DNA from: an uncultured bacterium
GTDB lineage: Bacteria > Vulcanimicrobiota > CADAWZ01
Assembly (NCBI GenBank): GCA_949288455.1
Contig: CASEKF010000003.1
Coordinates: 1-28,479 of the forward strand
Reading direction: 5' to 3'
DNA length: 28,479 nt
Shown here: piece after piece, positions 6,717-15,803 of the stretch
How positions within the stretch are numbered: position 1 is the stretch's first letter
Layout of the letters: the number at the start of each line of letters is the position of its first letter
Program-made: the position numbers and the translations under genes
Notes under the pieces: model-generated
Told to the model about the DNA's origin: nothing
What the model saw: only the letters and a program-made list of their open reading frames with translations
Database searches by the model: none

Positions 6717-8198
6717 TTATTTTGATTCTAACTCTTTTAATAAACCTGTAGCATCGTTAAATTCATTTATAAGCTTATCTATTGAATCTTCAGAGTTCAC
6801 TATATTATCCCAATAACCGTCGTCATACCACTGAGCGTTAAGCTCTTCAACAGTCTTGCCTTGTTGTTCAATCCAAGTATAATATTTCAAATTATGAATT
6901 CTTTTCCTGTCATAATAAGAAAGTTCGTCGGTATGATCAATTTTAAGACCGGCAAGAGAACTTGCATAAACAACTGCCGCATCCATATCCGTAAATTCTC
7001 CGTACTGCTCGCGTAATTCCTTAATTCTCGAACGGTACATATCGGCAGAGTCGGTAAGGACAGTCATAACGACGTCTTTGCCCGTAAGCTCGTAATACTT
7101 AGCGAATTTAATCGACGCAATAATATTAGCTATTCCGGAAATACCTACTAAGCCTAAATTAGATACGATTTCATTACAAACTCCATGTTCGGAGAGGAAT
7201 TTTCTTCCTGATTCTTCGTTGAAAAGTCTCAGCAGATTCATACAGTCTTCGTCGTCTATAGCTATAATCATATCGGTGTTCTTTACGTTATGCACCCACG
7301 GCACATGTTTGTCGCCAATCCCTTCTATTCTATGAGCTCCAAAACCGTTATATATTAAAGTAGGACATTGCAAAGCTTCGCATCCGGCTATTTTACTTGA
7401 AGGATATAATTTTTTCAAATAGTCTCCGGCAGCTATAGTTCCTGCCGAACCGGTAGTTACGACAAGACCGGCGTATCTATCGCCTTCCTTAAGAGAGTTT
7501 TGCAGAATTTCAGCCATAGCTTGACCTGTAACGGAATAATGCCATAAATGATTTCCCATTTCGTCAAACTGATTAAAAATACAAATATCGCTTCCGCGTT
7601 CATTCGTTAATTCATGACACTTATCATAAATTTCTTTAACATTGCTTTCTGTTCCGGGAGTAGGTATTACTTCGCCCGCTACGGTTTTTAGCCAATCAAA
7701 ACGTTCTTGACTCATACCTTCAGGAAGAATAGCTATAGAGTCGCATCCAAGAAGAGCCGAATCGTAAGCTCCTCCTCTACAATAATTTCCGGTAGACGGC
7801 CAAACCGCCTGTTGAGAAGTTGGATCGAATTGACCTGTTATAAGGCGAGGAACAAGACAACCAAAGGCGGCGCCAACTTTATGAGCTCCCGTAGGAAACC
7901 ATTTTCCAACGAGACACATTATCCTTGCGTCTACCCCAGTAAGAGACGACGGTAATTCAATATAATTTACTCCCCCAAATAATCCTCCCTTTTCAACGGG
8001 TTCATTTTTCCATGTTATCCTAAAAAGGTTCGTAGGCTCGACGTCCCACAAACCTAAAGTTTTCAATTTATTTTTTATAACGTCAGGAATAAGCGAAGGA
8101 TTTTTCATCTGCTTAAAAGTAGGAATTATAATATTCTTCTCTCTGCATCGCTTAACTGTTTTTTTCAATTTGTCCTGATGAATAGCAAGATCAATCAT
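6717..8198 (-). CDS. PLP-dependent enzyme, TrpB/cysteine-synthase fold (fold type II)
   Basis: 493 residues. The protein has the fold-type-II hallmarks: a PLP Lys in GAHKVGAAFG (Lys107), a substrate-loop segment PSTGNYCRGG (about 134-143) like the TSGN loop of cysteine synthases, and a Gly-rich phosphate site TTGSAGT (248-254). It is longer than CysK (about 310) or TrpB (about 400), with an extra C-terminal region of about 100 residues. I recall relatives annotated only as PLP-dependent beta-subunit-like proteins in anaerobes; the substrate is unknown to me. A beta-elimination or replacement on an amino acid is the reasonable inference. A GGAGG lies about 13 bases before the ATG, longer than usual. 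It is separated from the upstream opp operon by a hairpin (8231-8263), so it probably has its own promoter, although read-through is possible. Confidence 0.85.
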   Translation of the reverse strand: MIDLAIHQDKLKKTVKRCREKNIIIPTFKQMKNPSLIPDVIKNKLKTLGLWDVEPTNLFRITWKNEPVEKGGLFGGVNYIELPSSLTGVDARIMCLVGKWFPTGAHKVGAAFGCLVPRLITGQFDPTSQQAVWPSTGNYCRGGAYDSALLGCDSIAILPEGMSQERFDWLKTVAGEVIPTPGTESNVKEIYDKCHELTNERGSDICIFNQFDEMGNHLWHYSVTGQAMAEILQNSLKEGDRYAGLVVTTGSAGTIAAGDYLKKLYPSSKIAGCEALQCPTLIYNGFGAHRIEGIGDKHVPWVHNVKNTDMIIAIDDEDCMNLLRLFNEESGRKFLSEHGVCNEIVSNLGLVGISGIANIIASIKFAKYYELTGKDVVMTVLTDSADMYRSRIKELREQYGEFTDMDAAVVYASSLAGLKIDHTDELSYYDRKRIHNLKYYTWIEQQGKTVEELNAQWYDDGYWDNIVNSEDSIDKLINEFNDATGLLKELESK

Positions 8199-8230
8199 TA
8201 TAAAGACAATACCTCCGAAATTTTAATATC

Positions 8231-8263
8231 AAATCGCCCTAGCGCTAAGACTTCAGGCGATTT
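8231..8263 (-). terminator. Terminator after the opp operon
   Basis: The arms AAATCGCC and GGCGATTT (8231-8238 and 8256-8263) enclose a 17-base loop that itself contains the AGCGCT palindrome. It lies 60 bases beyond the stop of the last opp gene, within the opp-to-PLP-enzyme gap. Confidence 0.6.
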
Positions 8264-8321
8264 TAAATAAATCATATAACCTTTCATTCTTTTTCTTTAC
8301 AGCTATTAAATTAACCTGCCT

Positions 8322-9302
8322 TTAATCAATAAAACATTTATAAAAGTGGTCGGCTCCCTTATATTTAATAGGAGGCTCTTCTTGCGAACAGATATCCATT
8401 TTTTTACGGCATCTGGGATGAAAATGACATCCTTTAGGCGGATTTATAGGAGAAGGAACGTCTCCGGTTAGAATAATCCTATGAGATTTATTGTAAGGAT
8501 CCGGTATAGGAATAGCAGATAATAACGCCTGCGTATACGGATGACACGGATTATCAAAAAGCTGTTCCGTAGGCGCCATCTCAACTATTCTGCCAAGATA
8601 CATAACGATAATTCTATGTGAAATATGTTTTACTACGGATAAATCATGAGCGACGAAAATATATGACAAATTCATCTCTTCTCGTAAATCTATCAGAAGA
8701 TTTATAACTTGAGCTTGAATCGATACGTCTAAAGCAGAAACAGGCTCGTCGCAAATAATAAGCGAGGGTTTTAACGCTATCGCCCTGGCTACCCCTACCC
8801 TTTGCCTCTGTCCGCCTGAAAACTCATGAGGATATCTATTGATATATTTTGGCGACAATCCGACTTTTGACATAAGTCCGGCTACAATATCTTCTTTTTC
8901 GCTGCCTTTTGCTATATTATGAGTTTCAAGAGCTTCTCCGACTATCTCCAATATCGTCTTCCTAGGGTTTAAAGAAGAATATGGATCTTGGAAAATGATC
9001 TGCATATTTCTTCTCATATTTTTTAACTCTTTGCCTTTTAAAGACATTAGGTCCTGACCTTTAAACAGTATTTTTCCTTCAGTCGGCTCTATCAAACGTA
9101 TTATAGAACGTCCGGCAGTCGTTTTCCCGCAACCGGATTCCCCAACCATCCCAACGGTTTCTCCGGCTTTAACGGAAAAAGAAATATTGTCTACAGCTTT
9201 TACCTGACCGGTTACTTTAGAAAAAAAACCGGAAAATATTGGAAAATATTTTTTTAACCCTTCAACCTTTAACAATTCAATATCGGTATTATCTTTCGTC
9301 AT
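8322..9302 (-). CDS. oppF: Oligopeptide ABC transporter ATPase OppF-like
   Basis: 326 residues, the usual length for OppF/DppF. It is one of two cytoplasmic ATPases that power peptide import. Walker A is GESGCGKT (54-61), the ABC signature is SGGQRQR (162-168) and Walker B is LIICDE (181-186), followed by the H-loop in FVAHDLS. The C-terminal region carries the oligopeptide/dipeptide-type extension with [11 protein letters not shown] and a further Cys. The start at 9302 has a GAGGAT site upstream and lies 13 bases after the stop of the OppD-like gene, so it is last in the five-gene operon. Substrate class (peptide rather than nickel or sugar) is inferred from the whole operon. Confidence 0.93.
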   Translation of the reverse strand: MTKDNTDIELLKVEGLKKYFPIFSGFFSKVTGQVKAVDNISFSVKAGETVGMVGESGCGKTTAGRSIIRLIEPTEGKILFKGQDLMSLKGKELKNMRRNMQIIFQDPYSSLNPRKTILEIVGEALETHNIAKGSEKEDIVAGLMSKVGLSPKYINRYPHEFSGGQRQRVGVARAIALKPSLIICDEPVSALDVSIQAQVINLLIDLREEMNLSYIFVAHDLSVVKHISHRIIVMYLGRIVEMAPTEQLFDNPCHPYTQALLSAIPIPDPYNKSHRIILTGDVPSPINPPKGCHFHPRCRKKMDICSQEEPPIKYKGADHFYKCFID

Positions 9303-9315
9303 AGTTTCAATATCC

Positions 9316-10401
9316 TCAATTATCGTTAAGCCAACAGGCCGACCAATGTCCGGGAGCTATTTCTTTTAATTCAGGCTCAATATTCTTGCATTTTTCCATA
9401 GCGAAAGCGCATCTATTATTAAACTTACATCCGGCTGGAAAATCAAGCGGATTGGGAACCATTCCCTTTATCGGAACAAGACGCTCCGAATCTTTGCCAA
9501 GCTTAGGAATAGAATTAAATAAACCTATAGTATACGGATGCTTAGGGTTTGAAAATAATTCTTTAACCTCGGCAGTCTCGACAACTTTACTCGCATACAT
9601 AACTACTACTCTATGAGCAAGCTCTGCGATAACTCCTAAATCATGCGTAATCATCATTATAGCAGTTCCGAAATCTTTTTGTAATTTAACTAAAAGATCA
9701 AGAATTTGAGCCTGAATAGTTACGTCTAAAGCCGTAGTAGGTTCGTCGGCTATTAAAAGCTCAGGATTGCATACAAGAGCCATCGCAATCATAACTCTTT
9801 GCTTCATACCCCCTGACATCTGATGAGGATATACGTCCACTCTAGTCTCGGGAGACGGAATGCCAACTTTCTCAAGCATTGATATAGTCATTTTCCTTGC
9901 TTCTTCATATGTTTTATCCATATGAAGCTGAATAGCCTCAATTATCTGATCTCCGACTGTATAAACAGGATTAAGACTAGTCATAGGCTCCTGAAAAATC
10001 ATGGCTATTCTGTTACCTCGTATGGAGCGCATTTCATGATCAGATATTTTTGTTAAATCTTTTCCCTTAAATAAAATTTGCCCGGAAACAATTTTGCCCG
10101 GAGGCTGAGGAATAAGCCTTAAAACAGACATAGCGGTAACGGATTTTCCACATCCTGATTCCCCTACTACGCCTAAAGTTTCGCCTTTTCTTATAAAAAA
10201 GCTTACGTCGTTTACGGATTTTACAACTCCTTCGTCAGTGTAAAAAAAAGTTTTGAGATTTTTTATCTCAAGTAACTTCTCTTTCTTTTCCTCAACGTTC
10301 AACGACTGCCGCTCTTCTAAATTTCCTACTTTTTTATCGCGATCGGTCAAATTCGATTTATTTACAGTTTTTTTTGTTTTTCTATTACTTTTGGCTTTCA
10401 A
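9316..10401 (-). CDS. oppD: Oligopeptide ABC transporter ATPase OppD-like
   Basis: 361 residues. Walker A is GESGCGKS (80-87), the signature is SGGMKQR (196-202) and Walker B is LLIADE (215-220). The C-terminal oligopeptide/dipeptide extension holds several Cys residues (CKFNNRC, MEKC, SACW) in the pattern typical of OppD/DppD. The start is a TTG, five bases after GGAGG, which also gives a Lys/Arg/Glu-rich extension of about 42 residues before the ATPase domain begins at [11 protein letters not shown]. Such a highly charged extension is not usual in OppD. If translation began later, no obvious ribosome-binding site would serve. It pairs with the OppF-like protein as a heterodimer under the two permeases. 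Confidence 0.92.
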   Translation of the reverse strand: MKAKSNRKTKKTVNKSNLTDRDKKVGNLEERQSLNVEEKKEKLLEIKNLKTFFYTDEGVVKSVNDVSFFIRKGETLGVVGESGCGKSVTAMSVLRLIPQPPGKIVSGQILFKGKDLTKISDHEMRSIRGNRIAMIFQEPMTSLNPVYTVGDQIIEAIQLHMDKTYEEARKMTISMLEKVGIPSPETRVDVYPHQMSGGMKQRVMIAMALVCNPELLIADEPTTALDVTIQAQILDLLVKLQKDFGTAIMMITHDLGVIAELAHRVVVMYASKVVETAEVKELFSNPKHPYTIGLFNSIPKLGKDSERLVPIKGMVPNPLDFPAGCKFNNRCAFAMEKCKNIEPELKEIAPGHWSACWLNDN

Positions 10402-10438
10402 AAAAACCTCCGGAATATAACGATTTACATCGCAAATT

Positions 10439-11638
10439 TTATTGCCTTAATCTTGGATCCATCGCGTCTCGGATAGCTTCGCCAACTAAGTTAAACACTG
10501 AAACGACGAAAAATATAGCGAAACCCGGAGCAAGTATTAGCCATAATTTGCCTTGCTGCCTTCCAATATTCAAAATACCTCCCCAACTTGGCGCAGTAGT
10601 GTCTCCAAGTCCCAAAAAAGAAAGACTGGACTCGGTCAAAATCGCGGAAGCGACTCCAAACGTAGCGGACACTAAAATTGGGCCCATAGCGTTAGGCAGT
10701 ATATGAGAAAATATTATTTTAACTCTGCTTATTCCAAGAGCAATCGCAGCTTGAACGTAATCCATTCCGCGCTGTCTTAAAAACTCTCCCCTAACAAGAC
10801 GAGCCACTCCGGTCCAAGACACTATTCCAATCAAAATCATAACATGAAAAACAGTTCGTTTTTCAATAAAAGCCGCGAGAGTCAAAATAAGGAAAAAAGT
10901 AGGGAAACAAATTACCACCTCTATAATTCTAGAAATCCATAAATCCGCCGAGCCTCCAAAATATCCCGCTACGGCTCCCAAAATTATTCCTATAAGCATA
11001 TATATCGATACGGCGACTACGCCTATAGTCATTGAAATTCTAGTTCCATACAACATTCTTGCAAATACGTCTCTGCCTTCGGCGTCGGTGCCTAACAGAT
11101 GAAGCGAAGAAGGAGGCTGAGGATTCTGAGCCGTAGAGTCCATTTCTCTATAAGAATATTGAATTACAGGAAATAACGCGTCTGCCTGGCGTCCATCTTT
11201 TATAGCCGAAGCTACAATCTCCTTATAGTTTACATACATTTTTTTTGTATTGACCGAATCCATAGACATAAAAAACGAAACCGCGAATAATACGACGCAT
11301 AGACTTATTAAAATTTTACTTACGGCAATCTTCATTTTTCTCATAACAAAGAACGATATTAAAAATAATGGAGATAAAATCATAAACGTATTAAAAAATA
11401 TATCGATACTATTTTCAAACCTATTCTGATTAAATAACTCCATAAGAAAAGGATATTCGGTCTTTCCGTCTATAGAATAATAAAAAGGAACGTCCAAAGC
11501 TATTAGAGGAACGTAAATAGCCTGAAGCAATAAAAGAATTATAGCTCCAAGTCCCCAAAGAGCGATAGTATTCTTACTGAATTGAGACCACACTACAGTC
11601 CAATAGCTGATTTTTTTATATTCTTTTTTTTCTTCCAT
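10439..11638 (-). CDS. oppC: Oligopeptide ABC transporter permease OppC-like, enlarged
   Basis: 399 residues against about 300 for typical OppC. After the first membrane helix (about 25-47) an insert of roughly 130 residues precedes the conserved HLLGTDAEGRDVFARMLYG motif (180-198). The insert contains two further hydrophobic helices (about 80-97 and 108-125) and a soluble stretch. From there the permease core is standard, with the EAA-type coupling loop ALGISRVKIIFSHILPNA and a C-terminal MDPRL. It is the second inner-membrane channel subunit, partner of OppB. The start has AAGGAAA upstream, and the gene lies 13 bases after the OppB stop. The extra helices keep the even/odd topology compatible with the normal core. 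Confidence 0.9.
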   Translation of the reverse strand: MEEKKEYKKISYWTVVWSQFSKNTIALWGLGAIILLLLQAIYVPLIALDVPFYYSIDGKTEYPFLMELFNQNRFENSIDIFFNTFMILSPLFLISFFVMRKMKIAVSKILISLCVVLFAVSFFMSMDSVNTKKMYVNYKEIVASAIKDGRQADALFPVIQYSYREMDSTAQNPQPPSSLHLLGTDAEGRDVFARMLYGTRISMTIGVVAVSIYMLIGIILGAVAGYFGGSADLWISRIIEVVICFPTFFLILTLAAFIEKRTVFHVMILIGIVSWTGVARLVRGEFLRQRGMDYVQAAIALGISRVKIIFSHILPNAMGPILVSATFGVASAILTESSLSFLGLGDTTAPSWGGILNIGRQQGKLWLILAPGFAIFFVVSVFNLVGEAIRDAMDPRLRQ

Positions 11639-11651
11639 AACGCTTATTTCC

Positions 11652-13097
11652 TTACTTAAAGCTAATTCTCGGATCCACGATAGCGTACATTATATCGGAT
11701 ATCAATATGCCTATTAATACGAGAATTGCGGATATCAGCTGAATTCCCATAATCATATTGTAATCCCTATTGTAAATAGAAGTTATAGATAATTGTCCCA
11801 TACCGGGAATTCCGAAAATATATTCGATAATTACGCTGCCGCCTATAATTACCGGAAGTAAAGTTCCCAACAGTGTTATAATAGGTATCATTCCGTTTCT
11901 CATAGCATGCTTAACCACTACGGTAAATTCGGATAAACCTTTGGCTCTAGCGGTCCTTACATAGTCGGATCTTATTACGTCAAGCATACCCGTTCTAGCA
12001 TATCTTGACAGCGACGCAAAAGATCCGTAAGTCATACAGATTAATGGAAGAACTAAATGCCATAATACGTCCGCAATCTGTTGCAAAACGGTCATATATT
12101 CAGAATTAGGATCCTGAAAACCGCCGGTAGGAAAAATTTTTACATAGTCTCCTCCCTGAGAAAAGAAATACAACAAAATCGTCGCGACAAAGAAACTGGG
12201 AAGAGAATAAAGCATAAAAAGAACTACGGCGCATGCCCGGTCAAAAAGAGTATTTTGCTTGACCGCGGAAAAAACTCCTAAAGGCACCGAAATTATATAC
12301 GCTAAAATAACGGATGGAACCGAAAGACATAAAGAATACTGAAGTTTAGAAAGAATTTTCCCCATAACCGGCTGCTTGTCTATATGAGATACGCCAAAAT
12401 CAAATTTAATTAAATTTTCCCAATATTTAAAAAATCGAGTGTCACAAAAGAATATGCTTATTTTTTGTAACGGCGAATACTCAAATCTACCCTTTGTTCT
12501 TTCATACCAAGCGTTCCATTTAGATACGGCCTCCGCTTGAACTTCTTTCGAAGCGTCCGGAGAACAAGCGTAAGAACGCAGCTCATTATTTTCCAAATCA
12601 ATCTCGTCGTTTAATTGTTTGGTCTTTTCATCAAGGCGACCGGCATAAGCGTTAATCGGATATCTCTGAGCGTTCTGCAATAAAGTTTCTAAAGTTACCC
12701 GCATCATTTTGGAAGACAGATCCTCTTTATTAACTATTCGAATTAAAGCGGGAATAGAATATTGACCGTAATCCTCCAGAAGCTCCTGAGCCTTAATTAC
12801 CTCTTTCATCGGCGTTTTTCCTGACTCATTAGCAAAATTTCTCAAACATTTTTCTACCTCTCTGTCAGAAAGAGCGTAACGAGTATTAAAAAGAACCGGT
12901 TTATCAAGATTAAACTGAGATTTAAAAATCCTATACGATTCTCTGTTGGAACCTGAAGCTTCCTGACCTTCTCCTCCTCCGGCTAAGGTTCCACCTGGCT
13001 TTCCGGGGGCAAGATTCAATATCAAAAAAATTATAAGAGATATCGCAAAAAAAGTAGGAAACATCCATAAAATTCTTTTGGCAATATATGCTAACAT
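11652..13097 (-). CDS. oppB: Oligopeptide ABC transporter permease OppB-like with HEAT-like insert
   Basis: 481 residues against about 310-340 for typical OppB. The first helix and the usual FNLDKPVL segment (62-69) are followed by an insert of about 150 residues (73-222), rich in charged helices; the part around LLEDYGQYSIPALIRIVN resembles HEAT/armadillo helical repeats. The conserved family then resumes with NLIKFDFGVS and the permease core, including the coupling loop GLSEFTVVVKHAMRNG and the C-terminal VDPRI. By the known topology of OppB this insert should lie outside the membrane, on the periplasmic side, where it could touch the binding protein or the peptide. The start has GAGGA upstream, and the gene is 12 bases after the binding-protein stop. 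Confidence 0.9.
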   Translation of the reverse strand: MLAYIAKRILWMFPTFFAISLIIFLILNLAPGKPGGTLAGGGEGQEASGSNRESYRIFKSQFNLDKPVLFNTRYALSDREVEKCLRNFANESGKTPMKEVIKAQELLEDYGQYSIPALIRIVNKEDLSSKMMRVTLETLLQNAQRYPINAYAGRLDEKTKQLNDEIDLENNELRSYACSPDASKEVQAEAVSKWNAWYERTKGRFEYSPLQKISIFFCDTRFFKYWENLIKFDFGVSHIDKQPVMGKILSKLQYSLCLSVPSVILAYIISVPLGVFSAVKQNTLFDRACAVVLFMLYSLPSFFVATILLYFFSQGGDYVKIFPTGGFQDPNSEYMTVLQQIADVLWHLVLPLICMTYGSFASLSRYARTGMLDVIRSDYVRTARAKGLSEFTVVVKHAMRNGMIPIITLLGTLLPVIIGGSVIIEYIFGIPGMGQLSITSIYNRDYNMIMGIQLISAILVLIGILISDIMYAIVDPRISFK

Positions 13098-13109
13098 TTT
13101 ATATTCCTC

Positions 13110-15062
13110 TTAATTTGGATTGACGTTTGACGAAACGTTTTTCAAATCGAAATACCAAGGCCTTGAATCATCATGAGGACGAATAATATTGAAAGTTACT
13201 CTATGCAGATTATTCCACCAAACCGCGCATCTTTTTCTTGTAAAGATAAACGTATAAGGCTGATCGTCATATATGAGCTTATGGAACTTACGATATAAAA
13301 CTGCGCGTTTTTCAGGATCAAAAGTCTCTCTAAGCTCTTCTATAACTTCATCCACTTCGGGATTTCTATAACTGATATGATTGGAACTTTTGGGAATAGA
13401 CGCTTGAGAACTATGCCAAATCTGATATGGATCCGATTCCCAAGGAGTGCCCCAAGCTCCGCCCATAGCGTCGAAATCTTTATCTTCTATCCTTTTTTGC
13501 ATAACGGCCCAATCGACTTCGCTTATATTCATCTTGACGCCTATCTTCATTAAGTCTTCCTTATATATATTCTGAGCCGCCGACCATTCTGGAGATCCGC
13601 TTGTAGTAAGCATAGTAAATTCAAAATTCTGTTTCTTCCCGTCATGAATTCTGTCTCTTATTCCGTCATTATCGGTGTCTCTCCAGCCGGCTTCGTCAAG
13701 AAGTTTAGCCGCTTTATCCAAATCAAAAGTCACTAAAGGCAAATCTTTATTATAGCCGGGACTTTTTATATAATTAGGTCCGGTAATTCTTTGGCCGAGA
13801 TTCAAAAATATAGTTTCCAGCATATAATCCAGCCTCAAGGCATGAGACATAGCCCATCTTACCTTTCTATCCTTGAAAATGGAATTTTCCATATTCCATC
13901 CCCAATATGTATAAACCATTTCGTCATAAGTGTTATTCAAAATATTTCCATTTTTAAAAGGCGAAGAAGGATCTCCCTTTAAAATTTCTTCTCTATAATC
14001 GGTAGGATATAAAACCCCAAAATCAAGATCTTTACTTTTTATCTTCAGTAGATTCTGTTTCTGATCAGGGAAAATTTGGTAATTAATCTCGTTTATAGCC
14101 GGTTTTTCGCCGTAATACTGTTCAAATCTTTTTAATTTTAAACTTGCTCCCTGAACATATGAAACAAATTCATAAGGACCGCATCCTATCGGTTTCATAT
14201 TGTACCAATGATTGTTAAATCTAAGACCAAACACAGATTTTTCAAAAGGTTTTCCGTCTTCGTCGTAACCATAGATAAACTCAGGTATAGGAGAAAAACC
14301 TACGGTAAAGCTTAAAGAATTGTAAGTTTTCTTTTTCCATCTGAAAACTACGGTATAATCGTCTATTATTTTAACGTAATCTAAATCTTCATAATAATTT
14401 CTAAGATGAGGACATTCTACCTGAGGATTTTTTATTAAATCGACGGTAAATTTGACGTCTTTAGCAGTCAATTCATGATCGCCTTTCAACCAATCATATC
14501 TGCCGCTCTGCCAATCGACAACGGGGCGATGCCATTTAACGCCCTTTTTAAGATAAATCGTATATTCCTTAAAATCGTCGGTTATTTCTATTCTTTCCGC
14601 CAATCCTTTTACCCATATATCAGGGTTAGAATAAGAACGGGTGGCAAAAGCTTCCGAATTAACATATGTGCCTACATATGCGTTAAGAGTCCCGTCATTT
14701 GACACGATAGTATTAAAAGATTTAGGATCCGAAGGCATCCATCTGTTTAAAATACCGCCTACCTGAGTTTCAGGAATCCTCAATTTAAAAGTTTCGTCAG
14801 ATAAAAAATTTTTTACTTCCGGATGCAAATATTTTCTTGAAGGAGTTAAAGGGTTCTTTTCTACATTCTCCGCTACGGAATAAGCTATGGGAGCAGACGC
14901 TATCTCCCCTATTTTAACTTCCAAATCTTTCAGTTGCATTTCAAGATTTATCTGCCTTCTTTCAATTTTATCAAATTGAACAAGCATTATAATCATAAAA
15001 ATGAATAAAATTATGAATGCAAGATAAGTCAAAATTTTTTCCGGCAAACTGTCTTTCCGCAT
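13110..15062 (-). CDS. oppA: Oligopeptide-binding protein, SBP family 5, membrane-anchored
   Basis: 650 residues, first gene of the opp operon, with GGAGGAGG just before the ATG. The family 5 extracytoplasmic solute-binding domain covers most of the protein (about 70-640), with typical stretches such as KKGVKWH, AMSHALRLDYM, LDEAGWRDTDNDG and FDAMGGAWGTPWESDPY. Its job is to capture peptides for the OppBC channel. The N-terminus is unusual: a hydrophobic helix (about 10-29) not followed by a lipobox Cys, then a heptad-like coiled coil (about 30-55). It therefore looks anchored by an uncleaved helix rather than as a lipoprotein or free periplasmic protein. The ligand could be oligopeptides or dipeptides; the sequence does not decide. 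The promoter is at 15118-15147. Confidence 0.92.
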   Translation of the reverse strand: MRKDSLPEKILTYLAFIILFIFMIIMLVQFDKIERRQINLEMQLKDLEVKIGEIASAPIAYSVAENVEKNPLTPSRKYLHPEVKNFLSDETFKLRIPETQVGGILNRWMPSDPKSFNTIVSNDGTLNAYVGTYVNSEAFATRSYSNPDIWVKGLAERIEITDDFKEYTIYLKKGVKWHRPVVDWQSGRYDWLKGDHELTAKDVKFTVDLIKNPQVECPHLRNYYEDLDYVKIIDDYTVVFRWKKKTYNSLSFTVGFSPIPEFIYGYDEDGKPFEKSVFGLRFNNHWYNMKPIGCGPYEFVSYVQGASLKLKRFEQYYGEKPAINEINYQIFPDQKQNLLKIKSKDLDFGVLYPTDYREEILKGDPSSPFKNGNILNNTYDEMVYTYWGWNMENSIFKDRKVRWAMSHALRLDYMLETIFLNLGQRITGPNYIKSPGYNKDLPLVTFDLDKAAKLLDEAGWRDTDNDGIRDRIHDGKKQNFEFTMLTTSGSPEWSAAQNIYKEDLMKIGVKMNISEVDWAVMQKRIEDKDFDAMGGAWGTPWESDPYQIWHSSQASIPKSSNHISYRNPEVDEVIEELRETFDPEKRAVLYRKFHKLIYDDQPYTFIFTRKRCAVWWNNLHRVTFNIIRPHDDSRPWYFDLKNVSSNVNPN

Positions 15063-15117
15063 AAACCTCCTCCAATCAATAACAAAACATCTAAAAGCAC
15101 ATAATTCAACAGTTAAA

Positions 15118-15147
15118 ATTATATCATATATCCTATATCTTATGCAA
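15118..15147 (-). promoter_or_regulatory. Promoter of the opp operon
   Basis: On the minus strand, TTGCAT (15147-15142) and a perfect TATAAT (15123-15118) are separated by 18 bases. Transcription would start near 15111, about 50 bases before the ATG of the binding-protein gene. Confidence 0.6.
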
Positions 15148-15162
15148 ATTATTTATAAAAAT

Positions 15163-15203
15163 AATGTAAAAATTGAAGTAAAAACTTCAATTAAATTTAC
15201 ATT
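15163..15203. repeat. Interrupted 17-bp inverted repeat between divergent promoters
   Basis: The outer arms 15163-15170 and 15196-15203 (AATGTAAA/TTTACATT) and inner arms 15171-15179 and 15184-15192 (AATTGAAGT/ACTTCAATT) stack around a four-base loop, with a three-base bulge on one side. It lies just upstream of the opp promoter. It could be an operator for opp, or a terminator blocking minus-strand read-through, since a T-rich stretch follows on that strand. Confidence 0.4.
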
Positions 15204-15249
15204 TTATTAACATTCCTAATAAATATAAAAATTTTATTCGCTTAATATT

Positions 15250-15278
15250 TTGTACTATAATATAAACTTGCTTATAAT
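15250..15278 (+). promoter_or_regulatory. Strong forward promoter before the broken gene
   Basis: TTGTAC (15250-15255), a 17-base spacer and a perfect TATAAT (15273-15278). This is one of the closest consensus matches in the window. The transcript would start near 15285 and run to the terminator at 15694-15752, a unit of about 465 bases. Confidence 0.55.
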
Positions 15279-15367
15279 ATTATTTTAGTCGCTTTGCCTT
15301 AAATCATTTTATGCAATTTTTCTAAAATCTAATTAAAAGAAAATATAGAAATTTGAGAAGTTTTGAC

Positions 15368-15691
15368 ATGCAAAAAATTATTGACGAATGCCAAAACAGA
15401 AAAGAATCGAAGTCGGATTATCAGGTTGCTTTTTAGAAGTCTTGATAATTTCGCGCTTGAATTGGATATCATTGACAAGGGATATTCTCAATTTTTGGTT
15501 GTTGATGCGAAGAAAACGAGCCGATAAGAATTCGCAAGGTTTTTTCTTTAGAGGAAATTCGCCGAATTTGGCAAGATGAAGGGGAAATGCGGGATTATGT
15601 TTTAAGTGAATCAAAATTAAGTAAAAATGGAAAATATCAGCGGCATTCAAAAAGGCTGCGCTACGCCTTACATAAAAATACCTCAATATAA
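15368..15691 (+). pseudogene. Small frameshifted gene, family unknown
   Basis: Protein-like sequence is split between two frames. The ATG at 15368 opens MQKIIDECQNRK but meets a stop at 15434. The next frame reads SLDNFALELDIIDKGYSQF and then VVDAKK, stopping at 15525. The original frame then resumes from about 15515 with NEPIRIRKVFSLEEI and runs on through RRIWQDEGEMRDY to RLRYALHKNTSI, stopping at 15691. Joined, these would give a charged protein of about 108 residues. If the middle frame began at a TTG at 15363 instead, only one -1 shift near 15513-15517 (an A-rich run) would be needed. It has a promoter and a terminator, so it is transcribed or was recently functional. Decay, a sequencing error or programmed frameshifting all fit. 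I do not recognise the family. Confidence 0.45.
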
Positions 15692-15693
15692 AC

Positions 15694-15752
15694 GAAAAAT
15701 AATTAGAGTATTGAAAACTTGCCTTATTTCAGGAATACTCTAATTATTTTTC
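15694..15752. terminator. Bidirectional terminator
   Basis: The 19-base arms 15694-15712 and 15734-15752 (core AATTAGAGTATT/AATACTCTAATT) are perfectly complementary, with A and T runs at the stem ends and a 21-base loop that can pair further (TGAAA/TTTCA). It lies between the broken forward gene and the convergent S26-like gene. Confidence 0.75.
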
Positions 15753-15803
15753 ATTTATTACGTCAAATTTTACGTATAATATGGGATTAAATTATTAAGA
15801 ATA

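Noticed and set aside
15378-15686. A 102-codon minus-strand frame over the broken gene
   Set aside because: It has no ribosome-binding site or promoter, while the plus strand has a promoter and better protein-like sequence.
15285-15690. Possible RNase P RNA, tmRNA or SRP RNA in the transcribed unit
   Set aside because: I looked for their conserved cores and found none; the GAGGAAAT at about 15551 does not continue as in RNase P RNA. Protein-like frames explain the sequence better.
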